A DNA stretch of 64,000 nt from Cryptomeria japonica (GCF_030272615.1 NC_081409.1:22012260-22076259); one strand, 5' to 3'; positions 35,501 through 46,630 are shown, numbered from the stretch's first letter. Notes: generated by a model not told the origin, from the sequence alone. Made by a program: numbers and translations.

Positions 35501-37447
35501 TTTATTTTTTACCACTGGAGCCCATCTTCTCCCGGAGATAGTAAAGTTTTGCCCTTCGCACTCTTTTCTTGTCCAAAACTTTTATTTGTTTGATATTTGG
35601 TGAATAGCTGTGACATTAACAAATATAATCAAGGACAAGACTTATATAATGTTATAGCATTTTTTTGAGAGAAGAATTTATAGAAATAAAAAAGGAAAAC
35701 AGATTTAATTTTCTCAACAGAAACCCAAATCCATACATATCACAAATATGCAAAATGTATCAATATTTTAGTTGACAATGGAGTTAAAAAGAAAGACAAT
35801 GCATTTTCCATAAATAGCCGAACTCCTATAATCTAACAGAAATCAGTTGCAATCTACACACTAAAACTCAATTCTAATGGTGCCATGTGTATGCAGGCAT
35901 CAGTTCTTTGGAATATAGCACATATGAAAACCTTAAATTACATCTCAGATGCAGGTAATTTTCTCCAAGGCGTCCTGACATCAGAGGAGGCAGATTCTTT
36001 GCAAGTTATGGCAACATAAATTGATCCAAAATGCATCACCTAGAGGTGTACAAGTTATAACAAAGACAAGAAGTCAAAGGTAAACTCTGGAAGATCTACT
36101 TATGGTCAATAACAACAATTTTTTGTACAGATAAAGGGTCGGTTTAGCAAATATAAGTAGAACATTTGCAGAGCAGACATAAATATGAGATTAAAAAGCT
36201 CCAAAGAGAGCAAATCTGTTCTGTTCTACTGAGCCATAGATTAAGAAATGTGAAAAAGAAAATGCCATTGAAATGGATATGACCTTAGATGATATGAAAC
36301 CAACTTCAAGGATGAGCATTACTTCCATGATTGTTGAGAATGATAAACAGAAACAATTTGTATTTCCTTTGCTTTGATTCCCAGAATATTATACCTGCCT
36401 TCACTGAAATTCAATTTACTCACATTCAAAGAAATGGCAATGCAAGTAGCAAACTCCTAGCTAAAATTGGTTCACTTTTGCCACATGGATAAGCGGCCTA
36501 GATAAGGTCCCATCAAACTTCTTGCTAATCCAATTCTATTAATATTATTGTGTTTAATGATGACTAGCTCAGTCTTAAATGCCAATTGAGAAGAGCTTTG
36601 ATACTTAGTCCCCAAATCCACAAAATACAGGCCACTTTTAATATCACACTGATTTGGCACTCATTCTGAAATCCAATGATTCAAGATGCCTTCAAGACTT
36701 TGTCAATTCAGCATTGTGGTTAATGGCTCTACTTCACAAATGACATTGTGATTCCCCTTCAGAATTTCTATAGATACATTTCTTTTTTCTTATATATGTT
36801 CTCTCAAACAGCAGACATTAATATCAATCTGGCTAGGCCCAACTCTGCACCGTTTTCTTCAAACCAAATGAAGGAACTTTGGGACAATCTAAAGGATTAT
36901 TGGACGCAGTGAATACTTTAACCAGAAAACTTTAGATCAATGGTGCATGAAGAGAAGGAAAACAAAGAAGAAGAAGCAAAAGGTAATATGCTCAACCCAA
37001 CACCTTTCACAAAGTCTGACCTTGACTCCTACCTAATCTCATCTTCCTATGATGGAAGTTTTCTGATTGGCATCAGTGCATCCAATTGCAATTGAAGATA
37101 GGTCTGACCAAGGCATTTGTCACTGTGGAATCTGTCTAATGCATCATCTGTATCTTTTCAGAATTTTGTAGCTTTAAGGAACAGGCCTTGCATGTGATCG
37201 GAAACTTAAGAAACTACATCATTTTGAAGATAACTATGGTTACCAGTTGCATCTTGTTGCTAAACATGAAGAGACTGCACAACTGAATAATAGAATATCC
37301 CTTATGAAAGCCCAGTCTAACAACAAATCGGTATTTTTTTTACAGCTCTTCAGTTTTACAAGCTATGAACAAGTTCCAAATTTTGATATGTTAGTGAATT
37401 TTCTGTCTTGATGATTGTGTTATTGGATGCATATGTGTGGTCTGTTT
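32583..37447. other. Long unassigned stretch
   Basis: No gene can be supported. A reverse-strand frame of 102 codons at 32834-33142 has a protein-like look (QRYLDWLPLIEDCII, YLTPFCQVEGYVTKK) but I do not recognise it. Further left on the same strand, near 32690-32760, GNHFGHFGALQFNK faintly recalls a gypsy integrase zinc-finger region. From 33450 to 37447 the DNA is AT-rich with short homopolymers and no coding signal; it could be intergenic or intronic. Confidence 0.4.
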
Positions 37448-37452
37448 ACAAG

Positions 37453-38293
37453 TGTTGATGTGTAGCTAGGTCGTATCCCTTCTAGAGCCAACCTAGTACA
37501 TAAAATGCTAAGTGGCCTATTGGCCTTAGCATTTTGGCATCTTACTTTGTGTAAATGTGTAAACCCTATTTGGGTCAGGCCCTATTTGGGCAATGGGTGT
37601 AACTTGTATTAATGATATAGGTCAAGTCCTATAGTTATACTAATGTAACTTGGCACCAAAACTATACAAGGCCGACCAAGGGTAATTAAATGGATCAATC
37701 CCTACATATGTAAGATCAATTGAAGATCACATCATCATCAAGCAATCTATCTGCCATTCATTTGTGCGAATCATCTCTGCATCAGCGAATAACTAAAGGG
37801 CAGCAGCTTGAGGTTCGGTTATCATCATAGAGCAGCGAATTGAAGTCCCAGTCAGCGAACGTGTCTTAGGTCTGGCGAAATCCTATTTTATGCTGAGCAA
37901 TCAACTTCTAGGTAAAGCGAACTTGCTGGGCGAACTCTTCCTAGGCTGGGCGAACTATCATTCTGGGCTGCCGAACCTGCTATGCACTACTAAATTCTTG
38001 TTCATACTGAGCGACCTCTCTCCAAGACAAGCGAACTCCAATATATGATCAGCAATCTGCATTCTGGGTGGTGACATCAAGTCTGATCAGATCTATATAT
38101 CAGATAAGTTATTGTGTGCCCTAAGAAGGGTTAAGATTGTAATTTGCTACTGTGTTTATCCTAATCTGATCTGAGACATTCTTGCTGGGTTTTCCACCTC
38201 CAAGAGGGAGGTTTTCCCAGGGTATCACTGTGTTATGTGTGTTGCATTTGTTATTTTCTGTTTACTGTCATCAGTCTGATCCTAAAATTAACA
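37453..38293 (+). mobile_element. Solo LTR, 841 bp
   Basis: The segment starts TGTTGATGTG and ends AAATTAACA. A perfect 5-bp duplication, ACAAG, lies on both sides (37448-37452 and 38294-38298). Its right part (GGGTTTTCCACCTCCAAGAG, then GGTTTTCCCAGGGTATCAC) resembles the 3' ends of copia-type LTRs. Between about 37765 and 38040 the motif GCGAA(C/T) occurs around eight times. No internal region is present. Confidence 0.75.
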
Positions 38294-38298
38294 ACAAG

Positions 38299-39203
38299 CT
38301 CTTCAGGTTCAACCTGCAAATATGCTGGAGATGCAGTCTTTATCAAATAATTGTTTTGGCAGATTTTTGTTTACCTTCTCAATACATCTTTTCCTTTACA
38401 TCCAATATTAAAAGACTCTTTTCAGTTCACAGAATTTGTATATCAATATCAGTTTTTGGTAAATGACAACTATAAACATTTCTGGTTAAATTATGTCAGA
38501 TGCGGACTAAAAAATGACAAAGCTATACAATATAGAATTTTTTTTAAATGCATTTTAACATCAAATATGCCCCACCTAGAAAAGACCTATGTAAATGCAT
38601 TTGCAGGTCTTGATGAGTATGATGGAAGTTTGGATGATTTGTCAAGTCTGATGCAGTTGCAGGATGAAACCCCTGTGCAATGTAAGGAGGTTGAGACAAA
38701 AACCCTAACCTGCCATTAATATCCTTTTGCATTCTGTAGTTCATGATTTATCCTGCTCATACCTTGTGCAGGCCTGTGGAGCTGCAAATTGTATTTTCTG
38801 CACCTGGCACATTGGGGGAGAAAATTTTAGATCCTGATCACCTAACAGTCCTCTTCCAGGTGAACATCAAGTTTCAGATTGAGGGCACCCAGCAAAGGAA
38901 CTAGATCCAAAGGCTAGAGGAAGGTGCATCACTGTCAGTCATGTTTTGATCTGTAGATCTGAAATTCTTTGAAGAAATGCCATGGCTGCAAGAGAGTTAA
39001 GCCTAGATCACTTGCCAGGGGTTACCTGCCAAGATTTATTGAGCCACCATGTTCACAGACACTTACATCCTTTATGCCAACAAAACAACTAAGGATTGGT
39101 CAATGAAGATATGGTTGCATTTAAAACAGCAGATGGCGATGTGAAAGGTAGAAAGTTCATTACTCTGATCTACCCAGATTTACCAACTCCAGATCTATCA
39201 ATG
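38299..39203. other. Unassigned DNA, possibly host exon remnants
   Basis: Two short protein-like pieces are seen on the plus strand: LDEYDGSLDDLSSLMQLQDE at about 38610-38680, between a TTTGCAG and a GTAAGG, and PVELQIVFSAPGTLGEKILD at about 38772-38830, after a TTGTGCAG. Both sit between plausible splice signals, but the phases do not join cleanly and I do not recognise the protein. The bases 39204-39208 (GGTGG) are the left target duplication of gypsy A. Confidence 0.3.
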
Positions 39204-39208
39204 GGTGG

Positions 39209-40340
39209 TGTTGTCATTTTTTGACACCCTTGGTCCATCAGTGAGAAGCGATCAGAGATATGTTCCATGAACCAGCACTGCCCCAGTTGGATCAAGGAGA
39301 AAGCAATGGAATTGTGAGGTGTGAAGTGTTGTCTTGCTGGAACTCCAGAACTCCCAAGTTCCCAAGTTCCTAAGTCTCTTCTTCTCTTCCCCGGAACTCC
39401 AAAACCCCGAGGTTCCAAAGTTCCTTTCCTTAGCCTCTTCTTCTCTTCCTTGGAACTCCGGGACCCCCAGGTTCCGAAGTTCCTTTCCTTAGTCTCCTTT
39501 TCTCTTCCCCGAAACTCCGGAACCCCGAGGTTCCGAAGTTCCTTTCCTTAGTCTCCTTTTATCTTCCCTGGAACTCCGGAACCCCAAGCCTAAGTCTTCC
39601 CAACTTCCTTCCGGCTTGCAGCACTTCCAGACGGCATGATCAACACTCAAGGCTATTAATGCTCCAACAACTCTTGTGACCAGTTTTCTATATAAGGTTG
39701 TTATGCCTCATTGTAAAGGGTTCTCTCCCTGCTGGCTTGAGTTATTCTATGCTCTTTCACTTCTCTTAAAGACTTGTATTTATCTTGCATTTTTGCAATT
39801 GTAAGTTTGGCCATTGGCCTTATAATGAATTGAAATCATCATTCTCGCCTTACTTCAACTTATGTATGTTGTGTATGTGTTCTTACCTTCATTGTAAGTG
39901 TATGTTTGTCTAACCTGTTTCTGGGTGTGTCTTGTGGGAAACCTTCTCCCCTCTTGACATTTAGCAAGTCCTAACCTCCATACATGTGTTAAGGTCATTC
40001 ATGCAACTGAAGTTTGTGCATCTCCTGGGTATTTCAGTTGATTCTTTGTGCCATTTCGAGTGGGGAGAGAAACATCTCTTATCTTCGTGCATCACCTCCT
40101 TTCATTTTAAGCATTTTTCTCTTCCCTTTTCCTCTGCAAGTTGTTAGGATAAGTTTAGACACCTGCACTTGAAGCGTTGAGTTGAGTTGGTTCAACACCT
40201 GCACTTGGATTGAGAAGGAAGTCGACCTTCTCCAAAGATTCAACCCCCTTGCCCAAGGTCCCACACTTTAGGGTTGTTTCCATGTTTCACAAGCTTGTTG
40301 AGTTGATAGCTCAGCAAGGGTGCAAGCTTTTGTGATAATA
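39209..40340 (+). repeat. 5' LTR of gypsy A
   Basis: 1132 bp, starting TGTTGTCATTTTTTGAC and ending TTGTGATAATA. It has a TATATAAG box at 39689-39696 and a 59-bp tandem repeat in its first third. Confidence 0.85.
39345..39600. repeat. 59-bp tandem repeat in the 5' LTR of gypsy A
   Basis: Three full 59-bp units and partial edge units, each with GGAACTCC, CCCGAGGTTCC and AAGTTCCTTTCCTTAG followed by TCTTCTCTTCC. The corresponding block of the 3' LTR (46765-46945) has two full units, so the LTRs differ by one unit. Confidence 0.85.
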
Positions 40341-40345
40341 GTTTT

Positions 40346-40362
40346 TGGCATGCCCGGTGGGA
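40346..40362 (+). promoter_or_regulatory. Primer-binding site of gypsy A
   Basis: TGGCATGCCCGGTGGGA begins five bases after the LTR, starting with the expected TGG. I could not assign the tRNA with certainty. Confidence 0.6.
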
Positions 40363-40495
40363 TAGATTTTTGATTTACATGCTAAGGATTTAGTGTTGTT
40401 CTTAGTATCTCAGCCTTTAGAGGCAATCACCTTTCAAGCACTTGGCGACTCTACTCACAAGTCCAGTCTCTTGTTCATGACTTGTTGCTGATTTC

Positions 40496-42322
40496 ATGCC
40501 CAGAATTCATACAAGGGCGTCTTCTAAAGGTAGTTTCCAATTTGTAGAACTCTCATCTTCAGGTTCTAGAAGGCGGAGAGGTAGACCTTCATTGTCACCA
40601 ATTAGGGGAGTCCAGGTTGTAAACACCCCATCACCTAGGTCTTTCTCTACCCCTCCATTTACAAGACCATTACGGTCTAGGGCTCCCACCACTCATATCG
40701 ATAGACCATTGTTTCACATGGCCAGAAATCAAGTTTTTGTTACCTTCAATGGGGGGAGTCCTCTTATTTTGACCCAATGGAATGATATACCAGTGGCTGC
40801 ATTAAAGAGTATAGCATACTTCACTGGTGAAACAACTACTACCCCCATTGAGCATATTCAAGACATTGCAAACATCTGCTCTGTCCATAATGTCACTCAG
40901 GATGATGTTGTTGTCAGGCTCTTAGCCACATCTTTGAAAGGAAAAGCTTTGCAGTGGTATAAAGGGTTGTCGTCTAGCTCCATTCAAAATTGGGATGAAT
41001 TAGGGGAGAAGTTGTGCAACCATTTCGAAGATAAAAGTGATCACCTATCACTTGTGGAGCAGTTAACTACAATTAAGAGGGCACCTCATGAGTTCATGGG
41101 AGATTTCAATTTCAGATTCCAAAAGACATGGAATAGAATCCCTACTCTAGTGAAGCCATCTCCAAATCATGCCGCCTTGTATTATCTGAGAGCTCTCAAC
41201 AGCGATATGGCTGTCATGATACAAACAATGGGTGGAACCTCTCTACCGAATGCATATGACATAGCCATAAGGGCAGAAAATTGCTTGATACAGGCTGGGA
41301 AGATAGCTCCAAGGCCTCCAATGCCTCTCTTCCAAGAAGCTCCTACTCAACAACCCACCTTGGCTCCTATCCCCATGGTGCCTGCAGGTCAACCATCCAC
41401 ATCCTCTACATCCTCTAATGAGCTCCATGAAGTCAAGACTCTATTGCAAAACTTTGGCAATGAGCTGGTGACACTAAAGAGGCAACAAGCTCAGCATAGC
41501 AGACCTTATCAAGCACAAAATCACAACTATCAGCAGAATAGGCCACCCTTTCAAGGGCAAAACCAATGGAGCAATGCCAAGCCTTTGAATAGTGTGAACC
41601 CCATAGCTGCAAGCGACTCAAAAGCAATAGTTCCAATGCAAAACAACCTCGCCCAAGAGCAAGATTGGTGTCAACCATGCGGTCAGCCACACAACCAAGG
41701 TGCATGCCAATATGGAGAGTTTGTCCAAGCCTTAGTAGTGCAGAATGAGTCAACCACCTCTAGCCAACAATATGACCTAAATCAGCCTAGTGTTGGCAAT
41801 CAGGCTCACTTACAAGGAGATTCTACCTTTGTCAATTGGCAGGAGGCAGAATTTTGTGGTATGAACCAAACAAATGGTAAGTCTATGCTACAATATAAAA
41901 GGTCAAAGAAGAGAGCCATGGAAGCTGCCTCACCTTCAACATTAGCCCAAGCTCCAACGCCCACTGTAGCTGTCCAGGATACAAGCCAAAACACTATGCA
42001 AGGGAACAAGAGGCAAGAAGAGGCCCAAGTCATCCAAAAAGCAAAGGTAGACCTTGTAGCCTCAAAGGGGCCTCTAAAATCAATTGATGTTCCTTTCAAT
42101 ATAGTAGATCAGATGAAGAAGGCCAACCTCAATGTCACTATGTGGGAGGCCCTTTCCATCCCATCTCAAAGAGATTTGCTCAAGGAGGCACTGAAAGACA
42201 TGAACCAATCAAGTGATGAGGCAGCAGTCAGCAAGAAGGCATTTTCCACTAGTTTGGTAAAACCCAAGGAGGAAGAAGATTCAAGCAAGATCAGCAAGCC
42301 TCCCGCTTCTATCTCTCCTTAA
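40496..42322 (+). CDS. Gag of gypsy A
   Basis: A 608-codon frame beginning ATG 155 bases after the LTR. Codons 90-270 hold a plant retrotransposon gag (capsid) domain: IEHIQDIANICSVHN, LLATSLKGKALQWYKGLSSS, ELGEKLCNHFEDK and HEFMGDFNFRFQKTWNRIP. A Gln/Pro-rich linker follows, then a Cys/His cluster (DWCQPCGQPHNQGAC) that resembles the zinc-knuckle region of this group. The C-terminal part carries FNIVDQMKKANLNVTMWEAL and IPSQRDLLKEALKDM, a motif common just before the protease in plant Tat/Athila-type elements. It forms the particle shell. The frame is open throughout. Confidence 0.85.
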   Translation: MPRIHTRASSKGSFQFVELSSSGSRRRRGRPSLSPIRGVQVVNTPSPRSFSTPPFTRPLRSRAPTTHIDRPLFHMARNQVFVTFNGGSPLILTQWNDIPVAALKSIAYFTGETTTTPIEHIQDIANICSVHNVTQDDVVVRLLATSLKGKALQWYKGLSSSSIQNWDELGEKLCNHFEDKSDHLSLVEQLTTIKRAPHEFMGDFNFRFQKTWNRIPTLVKPSPNHAALYYLRALNSDMAVMIQTMGGTSLPNAYDIAIRAENCLIQAGKIAPRPPMPLFQEAPTQQPTLAPIPMVPAGQPSTSSTSSNELHEVKTLLQNFGNELVTLKRQQAQHSRPYQAQNHNYQQNRPPFQGQNQWSNAKPLNSVNPIAASDSKAIVPMQNNLAQEQDWCQPCGQPHNQGACQYGEFVQALVVQNESTTSSQQYDLNQPSVGNQAHLQGDSTFVNWQEAEFCGMNQTNGKSMLQYKRSKKRAMEAASPSTLAQAPTPTVAVQDTSQNTMQGNKRQEEAQVIQKAKVDLVASKGPLKSIDVPFNIVDQMKKANLNVTMWEALSIPSQRDLLKEALKDMNQSSDEAAVSKKAFSTSLVKPKEEEDSSKISKPPASISP

Positions 42323-42351
42323 TCATAGGAGATAACTTAGTTCACAACTGC

Positions 42352-44922
42352 ATGATAGATTCAGGAGCTAGTAGCTCAATCATGCCTAAGAAGGTAGTTG
42401 ATCTTCTTGGCATACAATATGAGTCTGTGACTAAGGGGGTGGTCCAATTGGATGGCACTTCTATTAAGACAGTAGGGGTTGTTAAAAAATTGAAGTTAAC
42501 CTTGCATGCATGCCCTGGATGCGCTATCTTGCAAGACGTATCAATCATCGAACTGCCTGCCTTCTTTGCCATCTGTCTATCTAGAGACTTCACTGCCAAG
42601 ATAGGTGGATACCTGTCTTCTGATTGGTCCCACATGCTATTTCGAACAAGGTATGGTACCAAGGTTACCATAAGGGCAGAGCCCATTGCGCAAAACCACA
42701 TTGAGCCCTACACCCCCAGCCCTATAAACATGAATTGCACTTTGCACGAAGAGGGGGGGGAGTGTACTGTCCATGAGCCTGCTACTCTTTTGCAAGAGGT
42801 CCCTAATTGTTTGTTGGATGAATGGGCCAATGTTTTTCAGTTTGATCCATTAGCTGAGACTGAAGAGACTAGGCTTGGTACCTATTGTATCCATGAAGAG
42901 GATACTCCTATCCCTAACCTCATCAAGACACAAGGAGATTCAGAGGGGTTATGGAGTATGTTTTTTGATGGTTCAAGAAACAGAAACAGTGCAGGTGTTG
43001 GTGTGATGCTTGTTTCTCCTGAGCAAGAGAAATATTTCTTCTCTTTTAGGGTTCAGTTTGGTTGCACCAACAATGTCGATGAGTATGAAGCCTTGATCCA
43101 AGGCCTCCAACTTGCACAAAACAAAAAGATCAGAACCTTGCAAGTATTTGGAGATAGTGAATTGGTTGTTAATCACATCCAAGCTCAAAGTATAACAAAG
43201 AACAACCTACTCAAATCATACAAACACGATGTTTGGGATTTGATTGAAGGATCCGAGGCCTTCAACATCCAGAGTATTCCTAGAAGTCAGAACAAGCATG
43301 CTGATAGGCTTGCAGCGGTTGGTGCTCAGTTCGACATACCAGCGCATGTTGCAAGCAACAAGGAACAACACATCAGGCTTGTTGTGAGGCATGTTGTCCC
43401 AGACAATCAGGCAAATTGGCAAGTATTCGAAAGTGATCAGCAAATTGTTAATTTCTTGCAAAATGAAGCAGAATTTTCTACTAAAAATCAATCTAAGTTG
43501 CAAGACCAATATGGAGATCAAATCATGCAGCTCAACTCCAACAAGTTGCCTAAAGGTCTAGTTACCTTGGAAGGCATTTTCGACTCGGATGACCAATTGA
43601 AGAAGAAGATGAACCTGGCTACAAAGAAGCATGATTACAAGCCAGTTGTTGTTGCTGAGGGTAGGTCTCTAAACTTGGGCAAGGTATGTTCCTCAACTAA
43701 ACAAGAAGCTTTTGTTGAACTTTGTCAAAAATATGATGACATAGTTGCTTGGACCTATGAAGATTTGAAGGGTTTTGACCCTAGCTTAGCCCAGCATATT
43801 ATAGAGCTAAACCCAGATGCAAAGCCAGTTAGAAAAAAGGAAAGGCCAATAAACCCCAAGATTGAGCCACTAATGAGGAAGGAGTTGACCAAGCTCATAG
43901 AAGCCAATATCATCTTCCCTATCAAGCACTCCTCCTGGGTAGTCAACCTTGTCTCTGTAAGGAAGAAAAATGGGGAAATCAGACTATGTGTAGACTTTAG
44001 GGACCTCAATAGAGCCTCCCTCAAGGATCATTATCCCCTTCCCTCCATGGAGCAGATTCTCCAAAGGGTTAGTGGCTTAGAAAGATTTTCATTCTTGGAC
44101 GGGTATTCAGGCTACAATCAAATTTTAGTCCAAGAATTAGACCAATACAAGACTGCATTTACTAATAAGTGGGGTACCTATGCTTATTGTAAGATACCTT
44201 TTGGGCTAACCAATGTAGGTGCCATGTTTCAAAGAGCAATGGACATGGCTTTCAAGGGGGTATTAGCAAAGTTTGTGCTTATATACCTTGATGACATAAC
44301 TGTTTATTCAAAGCATGCAGCTGACCATCTTGGTCATCTTGAGCAGGTGTTCATGAAATGCAGGGAGTATGGTGTGTCCCTAAACCCTAGCAAGTGTGTA
44401 TTTGCTACTGATCAAGGAAGATTGCTAGTGCACATTATATCCAAAGAGGGCTTGACCATTGATCCAAAGCGAGTGGAAGCTATTCTTTCTCTCCCACTCC
44501 CTAGTCACAAGAAAGGATTGCAAAGTTTCCTTGGTAGGATCAACTTTGTGAGGAGGTTCATTCCCAACCTTGCCACCATGGTAAAACTCCTCACCTCCAT
44601 ATTGAAGAAAAATTTGGTTTTCAGTTGGACCAAGGAGGGAAGGGCCGGCTTTGAAGAGATTAAACAAGCAATTGCTCAGGCCACTACCCTTGTCAACCCC
44701 AACTATGAAAGGGATTTTATCCTCTATGCCTTCGAAGGAGAATCTACCATCTCAACTATCCTAACACAGCTGAACAATGATAATCTGGAGCAACCTATTG
44801 CCTTCTTTAGTGAGGGGTTAAAAAACTATGAGCTTAAGTATAGCTATGTAGAGAAGCAGGTCCTCACTGTTGTAAGGGCATTAAAAAAGTTCAGACACAT
44901 GTTGTCTAACAACAGGATCTAG
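42352..44922 (+). CDS. Protease, archaeal-type RNase H, reverse transcriptase and RNase H of gypsy A
   Basis: An 856-codon frame. In order: aspartic protease with DSGASSSIMP at the start; an archaeal-type RNase H at codons 200-330 (WSMFFDGSRNRNSAGVGVML, CTNNVDEYEALIQGL, FGDSELVVNHIQ, KHADRLAA); reverse transcriptase at about 490-700 (EIRLCVDFRDLNRASLKDHY, FSFLDGYSGYNQI, FVLIYLDDITVYSK); then the usual gypsy RNase H to the end (FILYAFEGES, YSYVEKQVLTVVRALKKF). The archaeal-type RNase H before the reverse transcriptase is unusual; the dual-RNase H elements I know have it after the first RNase H. Confidence 0.85.
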   Translation: MIDSGASSSIMPKKVVDLLGIQYESVTKGVVQLDGTSIKTVGVVKKLKLTLHACPGCAILQDVSIIELPAFFAICLSRDFTAKIGGYLSSDWSHMLFRTRYGTKVTIRAEPIAQNHIEPYTPSPINMNCTLHEEGGECTVHEPATLLQEVPNCLLDEWANVFQFDPLAETEETRLGTYCIHEEDTPIPNLIKTQGDSEGLWSMFFDGSRNRNSAGVGVMLVSPEQEKYFFSFRVQFGCTNNVDEYEALIQGLQLAQNKKIRTLQVFGDSELVVNHIQAQSITKNNLLKSYKHDVWDLIEGSEAFNIQSIPRSQNKHADRLAAVGAQFDIPAHVASNKEQHIRLVVRHVVPDNQANWQVFESDQQIVNFLQNEAEFSTKNQSKLQDQYGDQIMQLNSNKLPKGLVTLEGIFDSDDQLKKKMNLATKKHDYKPVVVAEGRSLNLGKVCSSTKQEAFVELCQKYDDIVAWTYEDLKGFDPSLAQHIIELNPDAKPVRKKERPINPKIEPLMRKELTKLIEANIIFPIKHSSWVVNLVSVRKKNGEIRLCVDFRDLNRASLKDHYPLPSMEQILQRVSGLERFSFLDGYSGYNQILVQELDQYKTAFTNKWGTYAYCKIPFGLTNVGAMFQRAMDMAFKGVLAKFVLIYLDDITVYSKHAADHLGHLEQVFMKCREYGVSLNPSKCVFATDQGRLLVHIISKEGLTIDPKRVEAILSLPLPSHKKGLQSFLGRINFVRRFIPNLATMVKLLTSILKKNLVFSWTKEGRAGFEEIKQAIAQATTLVNPNYERDFILYAFEGESTISTILTQLNNDNLEQPIAFFSEGLKNYELKYSYVEKQVLTVVRALKKFRHMLSNNRI

Positions 44923-45006
44923 CTCTTAGTTCCACATGCAAGTGTCAAGGACTTCCTTCTAAACAAGGACATCAGTGAGAAGAGGGTTGGGTGGATAACC
45001 AAGGTC

Positions 45007-46398
45007 ATGGAATACGACATCAACATCAAGATCACCAAGCGTGTAAGAGGCAAGGGCCTATGTGAACAACTTGTCTCATCTTCTGAGACTACTTCAGAGG
45101 TCGCCCTTGTGTTACAAGAGGATCAACCAACTAGCAACGACACTCAATTCAATTGGGTAGGTGACATGACCACCTTCTTAATGGAAGGTAGATACCCCCA
45201 AGGTCTAGACAGGACCAAAAGAAGGCATTTCAGGTTGCAGTCCATTCCCTATGCCTTAGTGGATGGCACCCTTTTTCGAAGAGACTCTAATGGAGTCTTG
45301 TTAAGATGTATCGAGCAAAATCAAGTCAGCAGATTGTTAGAAGAATTTCATGATGGCTCTTCAAGGGGCCACTTCTCTGCACGGACTACAGCTATCAAAA
45401 TAATGAGGGTTGGTTATTACTGGCCATCCTTATTCAATGACTCACATAGATGGGTGAAGAATTGCAAGAAATGTGCTTTCTTCTCTGGAAAGCAAAGACT
45501 AGCCGCCCTACCTCTTCACCCCATCCGAGCAGATCAACCATTCGCACAATGGGGTTTAGACTTCATTGGCATGATAAATCCACCTAGTGCTGGCCACAAG
45601 TGGATCTTGGCCGCAACAAACTACTTCACTAGGTGGATAGAGGCAGTTGCATTGAGGGATGCCACTGAGGCCTCAGTATTGGAATTCCTTGATGGAATTG
45701 TGACAAGATTAGGTGTCCCCTCCACCATCATATCAGATAATGCCAAGGCATTCATTGGAACCCAAATCAGTTCTTGGGCAATTAAGCATGGTGCATACTT
45801 GAGGACGTCATCCAATTATTACCCTCGGGGTAATGGCTTAGCTGACTCCTCCAACAAGAACCTCATCAGGATAATCAAAAGGACAATTGAAGACAACCAG
45901 AGGTCGTGGCATACTAAGCTGAGGACAGCCTTATGGGCTGACAGGCTCACACCCAAGATGGCGATCAATAACTCCCCCTTCGTGCTGGTATATGGGAAAG
46001 AAGCAAGACTTCCAACTTCCCTAGAGTTACCCTCTCTTGAACTAGCACATCAGCTGGAATTGACAGAGAATGATGCCATGACAGTAAGGCTAGTTGAGCT
46101 AATGGAGTTGGACGAGGTTAGAGGTCAGGCTATGCATACGCTTGAGACTCATCAAGAACAGGTCAAGAGAGTTTTTGATAAAAAGGCTACTACTAGGGTC
46201 TTCAAAGAGGGAGATCTATTTCTAAAGTGGGATGCAGACAGAGCCAAGGCCGGGCGACATTCCACATTTGATGCTATCTGGAGTGGTCCATATATCATCA
46301 CTAGTTGCAAGGAGGCCAATGCATTTCATCTCTCCAGGCTTGATGGTGAAGTTCTTCCAATCCCAATGAATGGGATTCATCTCAAGCCCTGCTTCTAA
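45007..46398 (+). CDS. Integrase of gypsy A
   Basis: A 463-codon frame. After the tail of the RNase H region it has an HHCC zinc finger (FHDGSSRGHFSARTTAIK, YYWPSLFNDSHRWVKNCKKC), the catalytic core (WGLDFIGMI, IISDNAKAF, YYPRGNGLADSSNKNLIRII) and a C-terminal region with KEGDLFLKWD and SGPYIITSCKEANAFHLSRL. No chromodomain is seen. It would join the element's DNA to the genome. It lies downstream of the RNase H, as expected for gypsy order. Confidence 0.85.
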   Translation: MEYDINIKITKRVRGKGLCEQLVSSSETTSEVALVLQEDQPTSNDTQFNWVGDMTTFLMEGRYPQGLDRTKRRHFRLQSIPYALVDGTLFRRDSNGVLLRCIEQNQVSRLLEEFHDGSSRGHFSARTTAIKIMRVGYYWPSLFNDSHRWVKNCKKCAFFSGKQRLAALPLHPIRADQPFAQWGLDFIGMINPPSAGHKWILAATNYFTRWIEAVALRDATEASVLEFLDGIVTRLGVPSTIISDNAKAFIGTQISSWAIKHGAYLRTSSNYYPRGNGLADSSNKNLIRIIKRTIEDNQRSWHTKLRTALWADRLTPKMAINNSPFVLVYGKEARLPTSLELPSLELAHQLELTENDAMTVRLVELMELDEVRGQAMHTLETHQEQVKRVFDKKATTRVFKEGDLFLKWDADRAKAGRHSTFDAIWSGPYIITSCKEANAFHLSRLDGEVLPIPMNGIHLKPCF

Positions 46399-46630
46399 AG
46401 AGGGTGTTGATGACTATGTAAATATTAGACTAGAAGTTGTTTTGCTTTCATAAGTGCTTGTGCACCTGCCACATTCTCCTTAAGAGAGTGTGTGCTCTAG
46501 TTTCCAGTTTCCCTCCAAGTGATGGTGCACACATGTTTTGGGGCTTTTCAATGACTCAGTCCCCAATGGATGCTCAAGGCTTCTAATCTATATGCTTAGC
46601 AGGCAAACATCCCGTAGAGGTCGTCAAAAA
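46399..46630 (+). other. 3' untranslated region of gypsy A
   Basis: A short non-coding stretch between the integrase stop and the 3' LTR. The sequence just before the LTR (TAGAGGTCGTCAAAAA) is only weakly purine-rich, so the polypurine tract is not clear. Confidence 0.6.

Noticed and set aside
36472-36660. 62-codon reverse-strand frame
   Set aside because: It is isolated in AT-rich DNA, has no motif, and flanking frames give no continuation.
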